From a virus, in the IMG/VR virus record IMGVR_UViG_3300030333_003568, positions 1-54,445 of that record: DNA of 54,445 nt. One strand, written 5' to 3'. Positions 32,501 through 40,105 of this stretch are shown in pieces. The first letter of the stretch is position 1; every line of letters begins with the position of its first letter. The position numbers were made by a program, and so were the translations under genes. The notes beneath the pieces are model-generated. The model saw nothing but the letters and a program-made list of their open reading frames with translations, ran no database searches and was not told the origin of the DNA.

Positions 32501-33115
32501 ATGTCAGAAACAATAATGACTTTAAACAATAATGAGCTTACTTTAGATACAGTTAAAGAAAGTTTAAACCAAATAACTAAACAACATAAAAGAATTAGCA
32601 GAATAAAAACACCAAAAGGTCTAGTAAAGAAAAAACAAGGCTTTGATTATGTTGAGCTTAGTTATATGAAAAAAATTGCAAATGAGCAATTTCCAGGATG
32701 GTCTTGGAAAATTATAAACTCAGAAGCTTTAGGCAGTAATGCATATGTAGTTCACGGCAGATTAAAATGGTTTGATAATGGAGTTTGGAGAGAAGGTGAT
32801 ATGGTAGCTGCCCATAGAATACAAACTAAGAAAAATGTTAATCCACCTGAATTTGTTGATATTGGTAATGATATTAAATCTGCAAATACAGACACTATGA
32901 AAAAAGCATTTAATGTGTATATGGATATAGCATCTGATGTTTATAGAAGTGAAGATCCAACTTTGGATGATAATCAAATAGAGAAGCTAATAGAAGCTTC
33001 TAAAGGTACTTCAGTAGAAGACTCTATATCTGAAAAAATAGAAAATAAAGAGATAAATAATAACAACTATAAAGCGAGTTTAGCAAAACTCAGGAGGTTA
33101 GGAAAAAATGAATAG
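32501..33115 (+). CDS. Rad52-like single-strand annealing protein
   Basis: The 204-residue protein has the Rad52/Sak-type core: KQGFDYVELSYMKKIANEQF, PGWSWKI, a beta hairpin (AYVVHGRLKWFDNGVWREGD) and the conserved helix GNDIKSANTDTMKKAFNVYM with DIASDVY (residues about 122-148). It would coat single-stranded DNA and anneal it, pairing with the exonuclease encoded just upstream and the SSB-like protein downstream. The ribosome site is AGGAAGG. The C-terminal third is low-complexity, as usual in this family. Confidence 0.75.
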   Translation: MSETIMTLNNNELTLDTVKESLNQITKQHKRISRIKTPKGLVKKKQGFDYVELSYMKKIANEQFPGWSWKIINSEALGSNAYVVHGRLKWFDNGVWREGDMVAAHRIQTKKNVNPPEFVDIGNDIKSANTDTMKKAFNVYMDIASDVYRSEDPTLDDNQIEKLIEASKGTSVEDSISEKIENKEINNNNYKASLAKLRRLGKNE

Positions 33116-33359
33116 ATTTGAATCAAATGAAAAACTACTTGTTGAAGGACTTGAATATTCAGTAGGAACAAGTGATGGAAAGGTTTTTAATAGAATAATA
33201 TATAAAGGAACTAAAAACTTTGGCGGAAAGAATATGATGTGTTTTGAAACTGAAAATAAAAATCAAGTAACTATAAATCCAAGTTATAATTCATTTACAA
33301 TAGAAGAAAACGGGCAATTTCCTATGCCCGAAGACCTTAAAATAAAGGAGGGGAAATAA
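33108..33359 (+). CDS. Small beta-rich protein in recombination operon
   Basis: The 83-residue protein (MNRFESNEKLLVEGLEYSVG...PMPEDLKIKEGK) is mostly short strands. It overlaps the annealing gene by 8 nt, with AGGAGG inside that gene as ribosome site. No family is recognised. Tight coupling suggests a helper of the annealing or SSB step. Confidence 0.55.
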   Translation: MNRFESNEKLLVEGLEYSVGTSDGKVFNRIIYKGTKNFGGKNMMCFETENKNQVTINPSYNSFTIEENGQFPMPEDLKIKEGK

Positions 33360-33361
33360 TA

Positions 33362-33634
33362 ATGGGAAAACTAACAGTAGCTGAAACTGAAGCACTACAA
33401 AAAGCAGGTGTACTAACAAAAAAAGCAGTAACTGAAATGCAAGAAAAAGGACTTGTCTCTACAAGACGCAAGAATAATAGAAGGTATATCAAAACTGCAA
33501 ATGGAAATCTTGTTTCACCACAATTGTATTTTCAAGGAATTGGAAAAGACAAATATAGTAATGAAATGAGTGAGCTTAAAGAAAAGTTCAATGCTCTCGT
33601 AGTAAAATACACAACAACTAAAAATAATAAATAG
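33362..33634 (+). CDS. Small basic protein in recombination operon
   Basis: The 90-residue protein (MGKLTVAETEALQKAGVLTK) has an N-terminal helix-turn-helix-like region with TEMQEKGLVSTRRKNNRRYI, a basic patch suited to DNA contact. AAAGGAGG precedes it by about ten bases. The family is unknown. It may regulate or assist recombination. Confidence 0.5.
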   Translation: MGKLTVAETEALQKAGVLTKKAVTEMQEKGLVSTRRKNNRRYIKTANGNLVSPQLYFQGIGKDKYSNEMSELKEKFNALVVKYTTTKNNK

Positions 33635-33649
33635 AAAGGACATTTTAAG

Positions 33650-34240
33650 ATGATCGAATTATCTGATACAACTTACAATGAAGAAAGGGATGGAATTATC
33701 CCTATAGTAGCAGGAACATATCCCGCTCATGTAGCAGGTCTTGAAAGTAAAGACTTAACTACCAAAGCTGGAGAACAGAAAGTTTTTAATATAACTTTCC
33801 TAGTTGCTGAAGAAGCTAGTAAAACAAAAGTTACCAAAATGGTTAAAAATGGCGATGGTCAAATGCATGAAGCAAAAGATGAAAATGGTAATCCAATAAC
33901 AATACAAGCTACCCACATGACTGGAAAAAGATTCAATTCTACTGGTATATGGTTAACACCAAGCCCAGAAGCTGGTCAAGGGTGGAAAAATCGCAAATAC
34001 AAAGAGTTCTTTGAAAATCTAGGAGTTATATTCCCAGAAAATAAAGACGGAGATACTGTGTTAGCTGAGGTTGAAGAAAGTGATGTAATAGGTAATCCAT
34101 GTTTTATTAAATTAGGACAAGAAACTTATACAAAAGATGGCGAAGAAAGAAGCGTTTGGAAAGTATTTGATGCTTTTACTTGGTCTGATGGACAAAAATT
34201 GTCTGAAGATGAAGTAGTAGTAGACGATCTTCCATTTTAA
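33650..34240 (+). CDS. SSB-like single-stranded DNA-binding protein
   Basis: The 196-residue protein is an OB-type beta-rich chain (GTYPAHVAGLESKDLTTKAG, QKVFNITFLVAEE) whose C-terminus is acidic and ends VVVDDLPF. That ending mimics the DDDIPF tip by which bacterial SSB recruits replication and repair enzymes, so this protein could dock on host factors. It follows the exonuclease and annealing genes. There is no strict match to the OB pattern of bacterial SSB, so a divergent phage SSB is the best reading. Confidence 0.7.
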   Translation: MIELSDTTYNEERDGIIPIVAGTYPAHVAGLESKDLTTKAGEQKVFNITFLVAEEASKTKVTKMVKNGDGQMHEAKDENGNPITIQATHMTGKRFNSTGIWLTPSPEAGQGWKNRKYKEFFENLGVIFPENKDGDTVLAEVEESDVIGNPCFIKLGQETYTKDGEERSVWKVFDAFTWSDGQKLSEDEVVVDDLPF

Positions 34241-34256
34241 AATACCGCATCCTAAT

Positions 34257-34335
34257 AAAAGAGAGAGTTTGTTTGAATTTCATTTTCCTTTTGATTAAAA
34301 AAAATCAATCTTATAGATTGTTCTCTCTCTTTTTA
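34257..34335 (+). terminator. Terminator-like long hairpin after SSB gene
   Basis: AAAAGAGAGAG (34257-34267) pairs with CTCTCTCTTTT (34323-34333), closing a 55-nt loop that contains the small hairpin CAATC/GATTG (34307-34311/34316-34320). T-rich sequence follows. It ends the recombination operon and abuts the structured segment that begins at 34340. Confidence 0.6.
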
Positions 34336-34339
34336 TTTA

Positions 34340-34798
34340 GTGGCATTGGATAATTGTTAACAAAAGTATGAATATTAGGATTATTTTTGTAACAAGTGAA
34401 ATTATATATTCTTTTTTGGTTGGCTCTAAGAAAGACCAGTGCCACCTAAAATTTAAATATAGGGATGGAAGTACCCGTAAGGACTTCATAGGTAAAGACT
34501 GTTTGGTATCCAGCCTCCTACCTAATGTTACATCCCTTATTAATAGGGGGGTTCTCGTTAAGTGGTTTATTCTACTTTCACCACTCTGAATTAACAGGCG
34601 TAAAACCGTGAGCAATCCCCCAATAATTATACAATGTCGGTCAGTTAAGTCTAGACGATTCAACTCCGTAAGCGAGCCGACTGTATGGGGCATAAAAATA
34701 AAAATAATAAGGAAAAAAAGTACTTAGCAAAGTAAATAAAAATGTTAGAATAATTTTTCTGCTTTGCTTTGGCTGTGGCAGTTATGCCTTTGCCCCAT
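34340..34798 (+). ncRNA. Candidate large structured non-coding RNA, about 460 nt, five domains
   Basis: No credible gene lies between 34241 and 34828. Five consecutive domains are each closed by a helix. Domain 1 is GTGGCA/TGCCAC (34340-34345/34440-34445) enclosing a 9-bp stem (34356-34365/34385-34393). Domain 2 is AGGGATG/CATCCCT (34461-34467/34531-34537), a three-way junction with GAAGT/ACTTC and TAGGTA/TACCTA arms. Domain 3 is GGGGGGTT/AATCCCCC (34546-34553/34614-34621) enclosing AGTGGT/ACCACT. Domain 4 is TACA-GTCGG/CCGAC-TGTA (34630-34640/34677-34685). Domain 5 is ATGGGGCA/TGCCCCAT (34685-34692/34791-34798) enclosing AGCAAAG/CTTTGCT. This density of long pairings indicates a folded RNA of unknown class. 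Confidence 0.55.
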
Positions 34799-34828
34799 TA
34801 AATTTTTCAATTAATCTTGGGAGTAGAT

Positions 34829-34936
34829 ATGAAAAAAAGAATTAAAATAGTATACAAAATAACTGTAACACTTTGGATATGGACAACAATAATATGGTTT
34901 TGGATGAATGGGTTTATATTCTTTGTAGCAAAATAA
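34829..34936 (+). CDS. Small early membrane peptide
   Basis: This 35-residue frame begins MKKRIKIVYKITVTLWIWTT and ends IIWFWMNGFIFFVAK. It is a basic start followed by one Trp-rich hydrophobic helix, typical of a membrane peptide. GGGAG precedes the ATG by five bases. It follows the large structured RNA segment. Function is unknown. Confidence 0.55.
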   Translation: MKKRIKIVYKITVTLWIWTTIIWFWMNGFIFFVAK

Positions 34937-34947
34937 AAGGAGAAGTA

Positions 34948-35154
34948 GTGAATAGAGAAATAATACAATTAATGAAACAAAGATTACAAATAGGTAAAAA
35001 AGAATATGGGCAAGAAGTAGATGTATTTGATGGTAGAAGTTGGGAACAAGAAGCTTTAGAAGAGGCTTTAGACTGTTCTATTTATCTAAGCGCTGCTTTA
35101 TTAAAATTAATAAAATCAAAAAAGAAAGGAATACAAAATGACCCAGAATGTTAA
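34948..35154 (+). CDS. Small protein, MazG-like helical pattern
   Basis: I start at GTG 34948 (68 residues), because AAAGGAGAA sits just in front of it; the longer frame from 34873 overlaps the membrane peptide gene and lacks a ribosome site. The helices SWEQEALEEALDCSIYLSAA LLKL resemble the acidic helix pair of MazG-like nucleotide pyrophosphohydrolases, often found in phages, but the protein is shorter than a full MazG and the metal-binding set is not complete by eye. The assignment is tentative. Confidence 0.55.
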   Translation: MNREIIQLMKQRLQIGKKEYGQEVDVFDGRSWEQEALEEALDCSIYLSAALLKLIKSKKKGIQNDPEC

Positions 35155-35299
35155 TAAAAATGGATATAAAAAATATCAAGTTCCAAATGAAGCTATGTTT
35201 GGAAAACACGCTGGTGTAAATTTCTACGCCAAAAATAATGAAGATAAGAATCTTTATTTAATTAAATTATTAGATCAACCAGAGGATAAAAATGCTTAG
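35138..35299 (+). CDS. Micro-protein, unknown function
   Basis: This 53-residue frame (MTQNVNKNGYKKYQVPNEAM...QPEDKNA) is preceded by AAAGGA and overlaps the previous gene by 17 nt. It is a small basic-acidic mix with FGKHAGVNFYAKNNEDKNLY in the middle. It overlaps the next gene by 8 nt. It is real on position and ribosome site. Confidence 0.6.
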   Translation: MTQNVNKNGYKKYQVPNEAMFGKHAGVNFYAKNNEDKNLYLIKLLDQPEDKNA

Positions 35300-35471
35300 A
35301 TATTATTGGGAAGCTATCTTTTCTGTTGAATATTTTCCATATTGGGAATTTTCAATATTGGCTGTTGTGTTTTTACATTTAAGGTCTTTAATAAGAATGG
35401 AAAAGCTTCAAAAAAAAGTAGACGAAATACAAGAAATAATGTCTGATTTGCTCAATGAAATTGTCGAATAA
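35292..35471 (+). CDS. Small early membrane protein with coiled coil
   Basis: The 59-residue protein begins MLRYYWEAIFSVEYFPYWEF, with a hydrophobic segment (FSILAVVFLHLRSLI) and then a short coiled coil (EKLQKKVDEIQEIMSDLL). The helix-plus-coil layout resembles the late membrane cassette but it is an early gene. It overlaps both neighbours, so coupled translation is likely. Confidence 0.6.
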   Translation: MLRYYWEAIFSVEYFPYWEFSILAVVFLHLRSLIRMEKLQKKVDEIQEIMSDLLNEIVE

Positions 35472-35742
35472 ATTAACACTTAAACCTCACAGAAAAGTCA
35501 AAGCAATAGATAGATTAACCAAAAAAGCATTAAAAGATAAACCAAAATGGAAACCATCTAAAGGATATAAATATTTAAAAGATTTAGAACCTGGTACAAT
35601 ATTTAAAGTCGGAGAAATGAAAGGAATTTTACTAGAATCTAGTGTAAATGCTAAAGTAATAATAATAGAATCAGCGGGTAATGAAAGTTCATCTCTTGGG
35701 AAAAAACTTATATCCGCTCATACAGAAGTAAAGGAGGTATAA
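35455..35742 (+). CDS. Small basic early protein
   Basis: The 95-residue protein (MKLSNKLTLKPHRKVKAIDR) has a Lys-rich N-terminus and a beta-rich rest (GTIFKVGEMKGILLESSVNA). The basic half could contact nucleic acid. It overlaps the upstream gene by 17 nt and its stop overlaps the next ATG (TAATG). The family is unknown. Confidence 0.55.
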   Translation: MKLSNKLTLKPHRKVKAIDRLTKKALKDKPKWKPSKGYKYLKDLEPGTIFKVGEMKGILLESSVNAKVIIIESAGNESSSLGKKLISAHTEVKEV

Positions 35743-35957
35743 TGCCTACACCATTTATGTGTCATGAATGTGATTCACCCACGATGAATAGAAATGGAAT
35801 ATGTAATAATTGCATAGAACCAACAACAGCAGATGAATTTAATAAAGCATTATATAAAAAAAATAAAAATATTTTATTTACATCTTTAAAAAAAATTGAT
35901 AAAAAAGTTCATAATCACAAATTGGGAATAGGATTTTCTCAGAAAGACTATAAATAA
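35742..35957 (+). CDS. Small zinc-ribbon protein
   Basis: The 71-residue protein has two CxxC knuckles, C7xxC10 (MCHECD) and C21xxC24 (ICNNCI), separated by ten residues. That is a short zinc ribbon. The rest is basic (KKIDKKVHNHKLGIGF). It could bind nucleic acid or a host RNA-polymerase part. Its start overlaps the upstream stop by one base. Confidence 0.6.
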   Translation: MPTPFMCHECDSPTMNRNGICNNCIEPTTADEFNKALYKKNKNILFTSLKKIDKKVHNHKLGIGFSQKDYK

Positions 35958-35958
35958 A

Positions 35959-36162
35959 ATGGAAGAAAACACTAAAGTAACTACAACTCCAGATAAAAGA
36001 CCAGCTATGGCATTTGATAGAAGAAAAGAAATTATGGTTATAATGAATGCTCTTGAAAATTATAGAAATGAATACGCTTTAGAGAGCATTGATTACTCAG
36101 TAGAAATTGAACATCTTAAAAAAGAATTTCAAAAACTTTATAAGATGTTTGATAAAAAATGA
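35959..36162 (+). CDS. Small hypothetical early protein
   Basis: The 67-residue helical protein (MEENTKVTTTPDKRPAMAFD) contains KEIMVIMNALENYRNEYALE and a C-terminal LKKEFQKLYKMFDKK. It starts one base after the upstream stop. The family is unknown; a coiled-coil dimer is plausible. Confidence 0.5.
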   Translation: MEENTKVTTTPDKRPAMAFDRRKEIMVIMNALENYRNEYALESIDYSVEIEHLKKEFQKLYKMFDKK

Positions 36163-36197
36163 TAATATAAAAGAAGCAGTTGCTTCGGAAGGAAATT

Positions 36198-36395
36198 ATG
36201 ATATATCTTGACCCAACGATAATAAGAACAAAAACATCTAAAACTCTTTTAAACTTATTAAGTAAATGTGAAAAATATTTAAAACAACATGATAGCATAG
36301 AATCTATCTCAATACAATCTGACATTAATAGAGCAAAAGAAATTTATAAAGAAGAAATAGGGAGAATTTATTATAAAAAAAGAGGAGAAATATAA
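36198..36395 (+). CDS. Small hypothetical early protein
   Basis: I start at ATG 36198 (65 residues, MIYLDPTIIRTKTSKTLLNL), with GAAGGA ahead; the longer frame uses TTG 36180 without a good site. It is helical and basic. Its end contains TTTATTATA by coding chance (codons for IYYK). Its stop overlaps the next ATG. Confidence 0.5.
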   Translation: MIYLDPTIIRTKTSKTLLNLLSKCEKYLKQHDSIESISIQSDINRAKEIYKEEIGRIYYKKRGEI

Positions 36396-36610
36396 TGGGA
36401 AGTATGTCTTATATAAGTTATTTATGCGAACATAAAAAAGAAAAAGAATTAATAGAATTATTAGATAAAGACAGAATAACTAGATTAACTGGAAAATCAG
36501 CAAAAGAACTTGCACATGGATTTATAAAAGCACATAATAGTATAAAAGAAAACAAAGATGATCCAGCTTATAAAAAGCTAAATGAAATACACAAAAATTA
36601 TAATAAATGA
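36395..36610 (+). CDS. Small hypothetical early protein
   Basis: The 71-residue helical protein begins MGSMSYISYLCEHKKEKELI and continues with ITRLTGKSAKELAHGFIKAH. The start shares one base with the upstream stop, and the stop overlaps the next gene by 4 nt (ATGA). The family is unknown. Confidence 0.5.
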   Translation: MGSMSYISYLCEHKKEKELIELLDKDRITRLTGKSAKELAHGFIKAHNSIKENKDDPAYKKLNEIHKNYNK

Positions 36611-36987
36611 TCTGTCCTTGTTGTGGCTACACAGATGAGGTAAAATATAATCCTAGTAAAAAAATAAGAGAATTAAGAGGTAAAAGAACACGGCATACTA
36701 AAAAGCTTTTAAGACAAGCGATAAATTTAATACAAACAAATATACCTAGCGAAAATAATATAAACTCAGAATATTATTTATATCAATCAATATCAAAAAT
36801 AAAAGACAAAGTAATAGATTGGTCAGTTTCTCAATTTATAAGCAATAAATACTATCTTAAAGGAAAAGGATTTAAATATCTATCTAGTATAATTGTTAAT
36901 CATAATAAAAATAGAGATACTGTTAGCAAACATGAACTTCTGCAGCATGGCAAACCGCCATCTGTAGTTAAAATAAAGGAGGGTTAA
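36607..36987 (+). CDS. Small protein with CPCC zinc motif
   Basis: The 126-residue protein starts MICPCCGYTDEVKYNPSKKI. CPCC near the N-terminus looks like half of a zinc ribbon, but no second Cys pair follows; two such chains may share a metal. The rest is basic and helical (RGKRTRHTKKLLRQAINLIQ), consistent with nucleic-acid binding. It overlaps the upstream gene by 4 nt and the DUF932 gene by one base. Confidence 0.5.
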   Translation: MICPCCGYTDEVKYNPSKKIRELRGKRTRHTKKLLRQAINLIQTNIPSENNINSEYYLYQSISKIKDKVIDWSVSQFISNKYYLKGKGFKYLSSIIVNHNKNRDTVSKHELLQHGKPPSVVKIKEG

Positions 36988-37781
36988 TGTTAGAATCAAC
37001 ATTATTTCCAGTAAAAGAAATGCCTGCTTATTGGGAACAAACTAATAAAAACAAAGGTAATGGAACTAGCGTTAGAGAAATGGCAACTGGATATAAATTC
37101 ATAATAAGAGAAGATACAAATGAAGTACTAAGTTGCATGACAAATGATTATAGAATGGTAACAAATAAAGAAATAATAGATACGGCTGTCCCAATATTAA
37201 AAAAACATAAAGCAGAATTAAAAGAATCAGTAGTCTTAGCTCATGGAAGAAAAACTGTTTACAAATGGATAATACCAGATTATAAAATAAGAATATCTAA
37301 AGATGATGTTTTAAACCCAGAGATTATAATAAATAATAGTTACGATGGAAGTCTTCAAGTTCACATATTAGGAGGAGCATTTAGAATTGTATGTTCTAAT
37401 GGTCTTGTAATAGGTGTAACATTTGGAAAAGGGAATTTTAGACACAATGTAAACAATATAAATCTTGAACATTTAGATGAAAAAATAGAAAAAACAATAG
37501 AAAGAACAAGTAAAATGGCTAATGAGTTTGAATTGTTATCAGATACATCTTTAAACGAAAGACACATTATGAAATTGGTAGAGCTTTTCCCAACTCAAAT
37601 GTCTGAATTTATAGTGCAATATTTAATTGCTAATAAACCTAAGACTTATTGGGATTTGCTAAATTGCGGTACCTACATAGCATCTCATAAGATGAAAAGA
37701 AATTATCAAACAACTCATAAACTTGAGTCTCAACTGTTTGGAAGTGTAAACAAATGGGCTAAAGCAACAGCCAAAGCTTAA
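36987..37781 (+). CDS. DUF932 family protein
   Basis: The 264-residue protein is a DUF932-type protein: GYKFIIREDTNEVLSCMTND then YRMVTNKEI, INNSYDGSLQVHILGGAFRI and VCSNGLVIG (residues about 109-148). Such genes are common in phages and plasmids next to replication and recombination genes, but their biochemical role is not known to me. GGAGGG precedes the ATG. The gene ends ahead of a compact structured intergenic element. Confidence 0.7.
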   Translation: MLESTLFPVKEMPAYWEQTNKNKGNGTSVREMATGYKFIIREDTNEVLSCMTNDYRMVTNKEIIDTAVPILKKHKAELKESVVLAHGRKTVYKWIIPDYKIRISKDDVLNPEIIINNSYDGSLQVHILGGAFRIVCSNGLVIGVTFGKGNFRHNVNNINLEHLDEKIEKTIERTSKMANEFELLSDTSLNERHIMKLVELFPTQMSEFIVQYLIANKPKTYWDLLNCGTYIASHKMKRNYQTTHKLESQLFGSVNKWAKATAKA

Positions 37782-37790
37782 TTAAACCAC

Positions 37791-37865
37791 GGGGGCAATT
37801 ATTGTATAGGTGTTAATATGCCTACCTATACACCCATTACTACTGCTAGGTGAATAGTTGCCCCC
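37791..37865 (+). ncRNA. Perfect three-way-junction RNA candidate
   Basis: GGGGGCAATTATT (37791-37803) pairs with AATAGTTGCCCCC (37853-37865), 13 bp with one G-T pair. Inside are TATAGGT/ACCTATA (37805-37811/37824-37830) and, with no unpaired base between, CACC/GGTG (37831-37834/37849-37852), which abuts the closing stem. It fills the gap between the DUF932 and methylase genes. There is no T-run, so it is not a simple terminator. It could be a processed small RNA or an mRNA leader. Confidence 0.5.
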
Positions 37866-37883
37866 TAATTTAGGAGATAATAT

Positions 37884-38705
37884 ATGGATATAAATTGTCC
37901 AACAATAATACCTTATATGGGAGGAAAATTTGAACTAAGTAAAATTCTAATTCCCATGATTCCAAAACACACTAGATATATAGAAATGTTTTTTGGAGGA
38001 GGAAGTATGTATTTTAGAAAACCAAAAGCTGAATTTAATGTACTAAATGATAAACACAATGATCTAATAAATCTATATTTAACTGTCATGAAAAATTATA
38101 AAGAATTTCAAGATGAATGTAATTCTTTAATTAAATCTAGATATTTGTATGCAGAGTTCAAGGAAAACTTGAAGTTAGAAATAGAATATAAAGATATGCC
38201 AAATCCTTACAGAGCAAGTAGATACTTCTATGTAATAATGAACGCCTTTAACCACACATTTCACAATCCAATAGCAAAAGAAAAACAAACTTGGTTTCCA
38301 TATAAATGGGAAAATTTTCAAGAAAGCAAAAGAAAACTTGAAGGTTCTATAATAGAAAACTTAGACTTTAGAGAATTATTTGAAAGATACCCAACAAAAG
38401 AAAATGATTTTTGGTACTTTGATCCTCCATATGTCGTAGCTGGAGAAAGGGGAGATTATTATTTTCATGCTTTAAATGAACAAGATCACAGAGATATGGC
38501 ATATATGATAGATGTAATAAATAATGATGGAGGAAAATTTATGGTTAGTTATGATGATCATAAATTAGTACATGAATTATATAAAAACTATTTAATTAAA
38601 AAAATACCTGTTAGATATGCAGGTCAAAATGTAGGCAATGATTATAAAAATGAGTTGGTCATAACAAATTATGAACTAACAAATCAACAATTAACTTTTA
38701 TATAG
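37884..38705 (+). CDS. dam: D12-class adenine-N6 DNA methyltransferase (Dam-like)
   Basis: The 273-residue enzyme has PYMGGKFELSKILIPMIPKH (SAM/DNA positioning), FFGGGSMYF (SAM-binding loop, motif I) and DFWYFDPPYVV (DPPY catalytic motif, residues about 173-183) in the order of the D12/Dam class. It should methylate adenine in a short site, perhaps GATC. This could mask phage DNA from restriction or mark it for the packaging or replication enzymes. GGAG precedes the ATG. The neighbouring helicase starts nine bases later. Confidence 0.8.
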   Translation: MDINCPTIIPYMGGKFELSKILIPMIPKHTRYIEMFFGGGSMYFRKPKAEFNVLNDKHNDLINLYLTVMKNYKEFQDECNSLIKSRYLYAEFKENLKLEIEYKDMPNPYRASRYFYVIMNAFNHTFHNPIAKEKQTWFPYKWENFQESKRKLEGSIIENLDFRELFERYPTKENDFWYFDPPYVVAGERGDYYFHALNEQDHRDMAYMIDVINNDGGKFMVSYDDHKLVHELYKNYLIKKIPVRYAGQNVGNDYKNELVITNYELTNQQLTFI

Positions 38706-38713
38706 GAGATAAA

Positions 38714-40105
38714 ATGAGTGATAAAATAATGCCAAGCTCTAGAGAAGCAGAAGAAGCTATATTAGGCTCAATACTAATAGACGGTTCAAAAGCATTTGAA
38801 AAGGCAAACGCATGGATAAGAGATAACAACGCATTTTACTATGACAAAAATAAAGTACTTTACTCTGTTATATCTGATATGCATAGAGATGGCAAGGATA
38901 TTGATATGATAACTGTTTCTGATAAAATAAAAGATTTAAAGAAAGAAAATCCTCAATCTGGATTAGATATGTATTACATAACGGGTTTGCCAGAAAAAAT
39001 ACCTACAACATCAAACATAGAAAGTTATTCAAAAATAGTTTGGGAAAAATTTATAAAAAGAGAAACAATAAAATCAGCTCATGATTTATACAACACAGGT
39101 TTTGATACAAAAAATCAAACAGTAGAAGATTTATTACATAGTCATCAAAAACTATTAACTGAATTACTTGAAATAGCACCTAGTAAAAAGAAAGAAATAA
39201 GTTCTGTTATAAACGAAACTATAGATACATTAAAAACTGGAAAGAATATTATAAAATTTGGATACCCAGCATTAGATAATATAGCAGGTGGTATGACTCG
39301 TAAAGAAATAACAGTAGTAGGTGGAAGACCTGGACATGGTAAGACGACATTAACTATCAATATTATATACAGTTTATTGAAACAAGGCTACAGAGTTATG
39401 ATGTTTAACAGAGAAATGAGCAATATAGAAGTAATTAAGAAATTTATGATAATGGAAAGTAAGGATTTGTTATATGAACATTTAAGAACTGGTAATATTG
39501 AAGAAGGAAGAATACAAGCAATTGAAATGATGGCTGATAGTTTAAAAGAAATGTTAAAGAATTTAATTATGTATGATGATATAAAGAATCTTGGCGATGC
39601 TATGAGAGAAATACAAAGAGAGAAACCAGATATTGTAGTTGATGATTATATCCAATTAATTAAAACAAACAATAGAAACACTAAAGATAGAAGATTTGAA
39701 ATTGAAGATATATTACTTGAATACAAATGGGTTTGTAAGAAAGAAAATTGCTCAGCTATACTTGTTTCTCAATTAAATAGAGAAATAGAAAAAAGAATAG
39801 AGCCTAGACCTAGACTTGCAGACTTTGCAGAAAGTGGTACAATAGAACAAACAGCTGAAACTGCATTACTTGTATTTTATGGGCATAACTTTAACGATGA
39901 AAGATTTGACAAACATGAAATAGAAGTTATATGTGATAAAGCTAGATATGGAAAAGTAGGAACTTATGTAATGGGTTTTAATGGTAACAAATGTAAATTC
40001 TACTCTACCGCTGATGATGCTAGGAATGAAATAATTGATTTCAATAAAAATAAAACAAAGATTGGAAACGAGAGAGCCATGTCAAATGTGCAAACTCAGT
40101 TTTAA
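38714..40105 (+). CDS. dnaB: DnaB-like replicative helicase
   Basis: The 463-residue protein has the DnaB N-domain (SREAEEAILGSILIDGSKAF) and the RecA-type motor with Walker A GGRPGHGKTT (residues 203-212) and the DDYIQL Walker B-like strand (about 312). A later motif with VSQLNREIEKR and a C-terminal DKARYGKVGTYVMGF match hexameric helicases. It unwinds DNA at the fork. No primase domain is fused or encoded nearby, so it presumably uses host primase and polymerase. GGAG precedes the ATG. Confidence 0.9.
   Translation: MSDKIMPSSREAEEAILGSILIDGSKAFEKANAWIRDNNAFYYDKNKVLYSVISDMHRDGKDIDMITVSDKIKDLKKENPQSGLDMYYITGLPEKIPTTSNIESYSKIVWEKFIKRETIKSAHDLYNTGFDTKNQTVEDLLHSHQKLLTELLEIAPSKKKEISSVINETIDTLKTGKNIIKFGYPALDNIAGGMTRKEITVVGGRPGHGKTTLTINIIYSLLKQGYRVMMFNREMSNIEVIKKFMIMESKDLLYEHLRTGNIEEGRIQAIEMMADSLKEMLKNLIMYDDIKNLGDAMREIQREKPDIVVDDYIQLIKTNNRNTKDRRFEIEDILLEYKWVCKKENCSAILVSQLNREIEKRIEPRPRLADFAESGTIEQTAETALLVFYGHNFNDERFDKHEIEVICDKARYGKVGTYVMGFNGNKCKFYSTADDARNEIIDFNKNKTKIGNERAMSNVQTQF

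Noticed and set aside
34368-34589. 73-codon plus-strand frame, and the opposite frame at 34337-34693
   Set aside because: Both lie across the stems of the structured segment, have odd composition and no Shine-Dalgarno sequence; the paired helices explain the region better.
36368-36377. TTTATTATA as another copy of the early repeat box
   Set aside because: It lies within the codons of a small gene (IYYK) and has no preceding hairpin or CAAAG.
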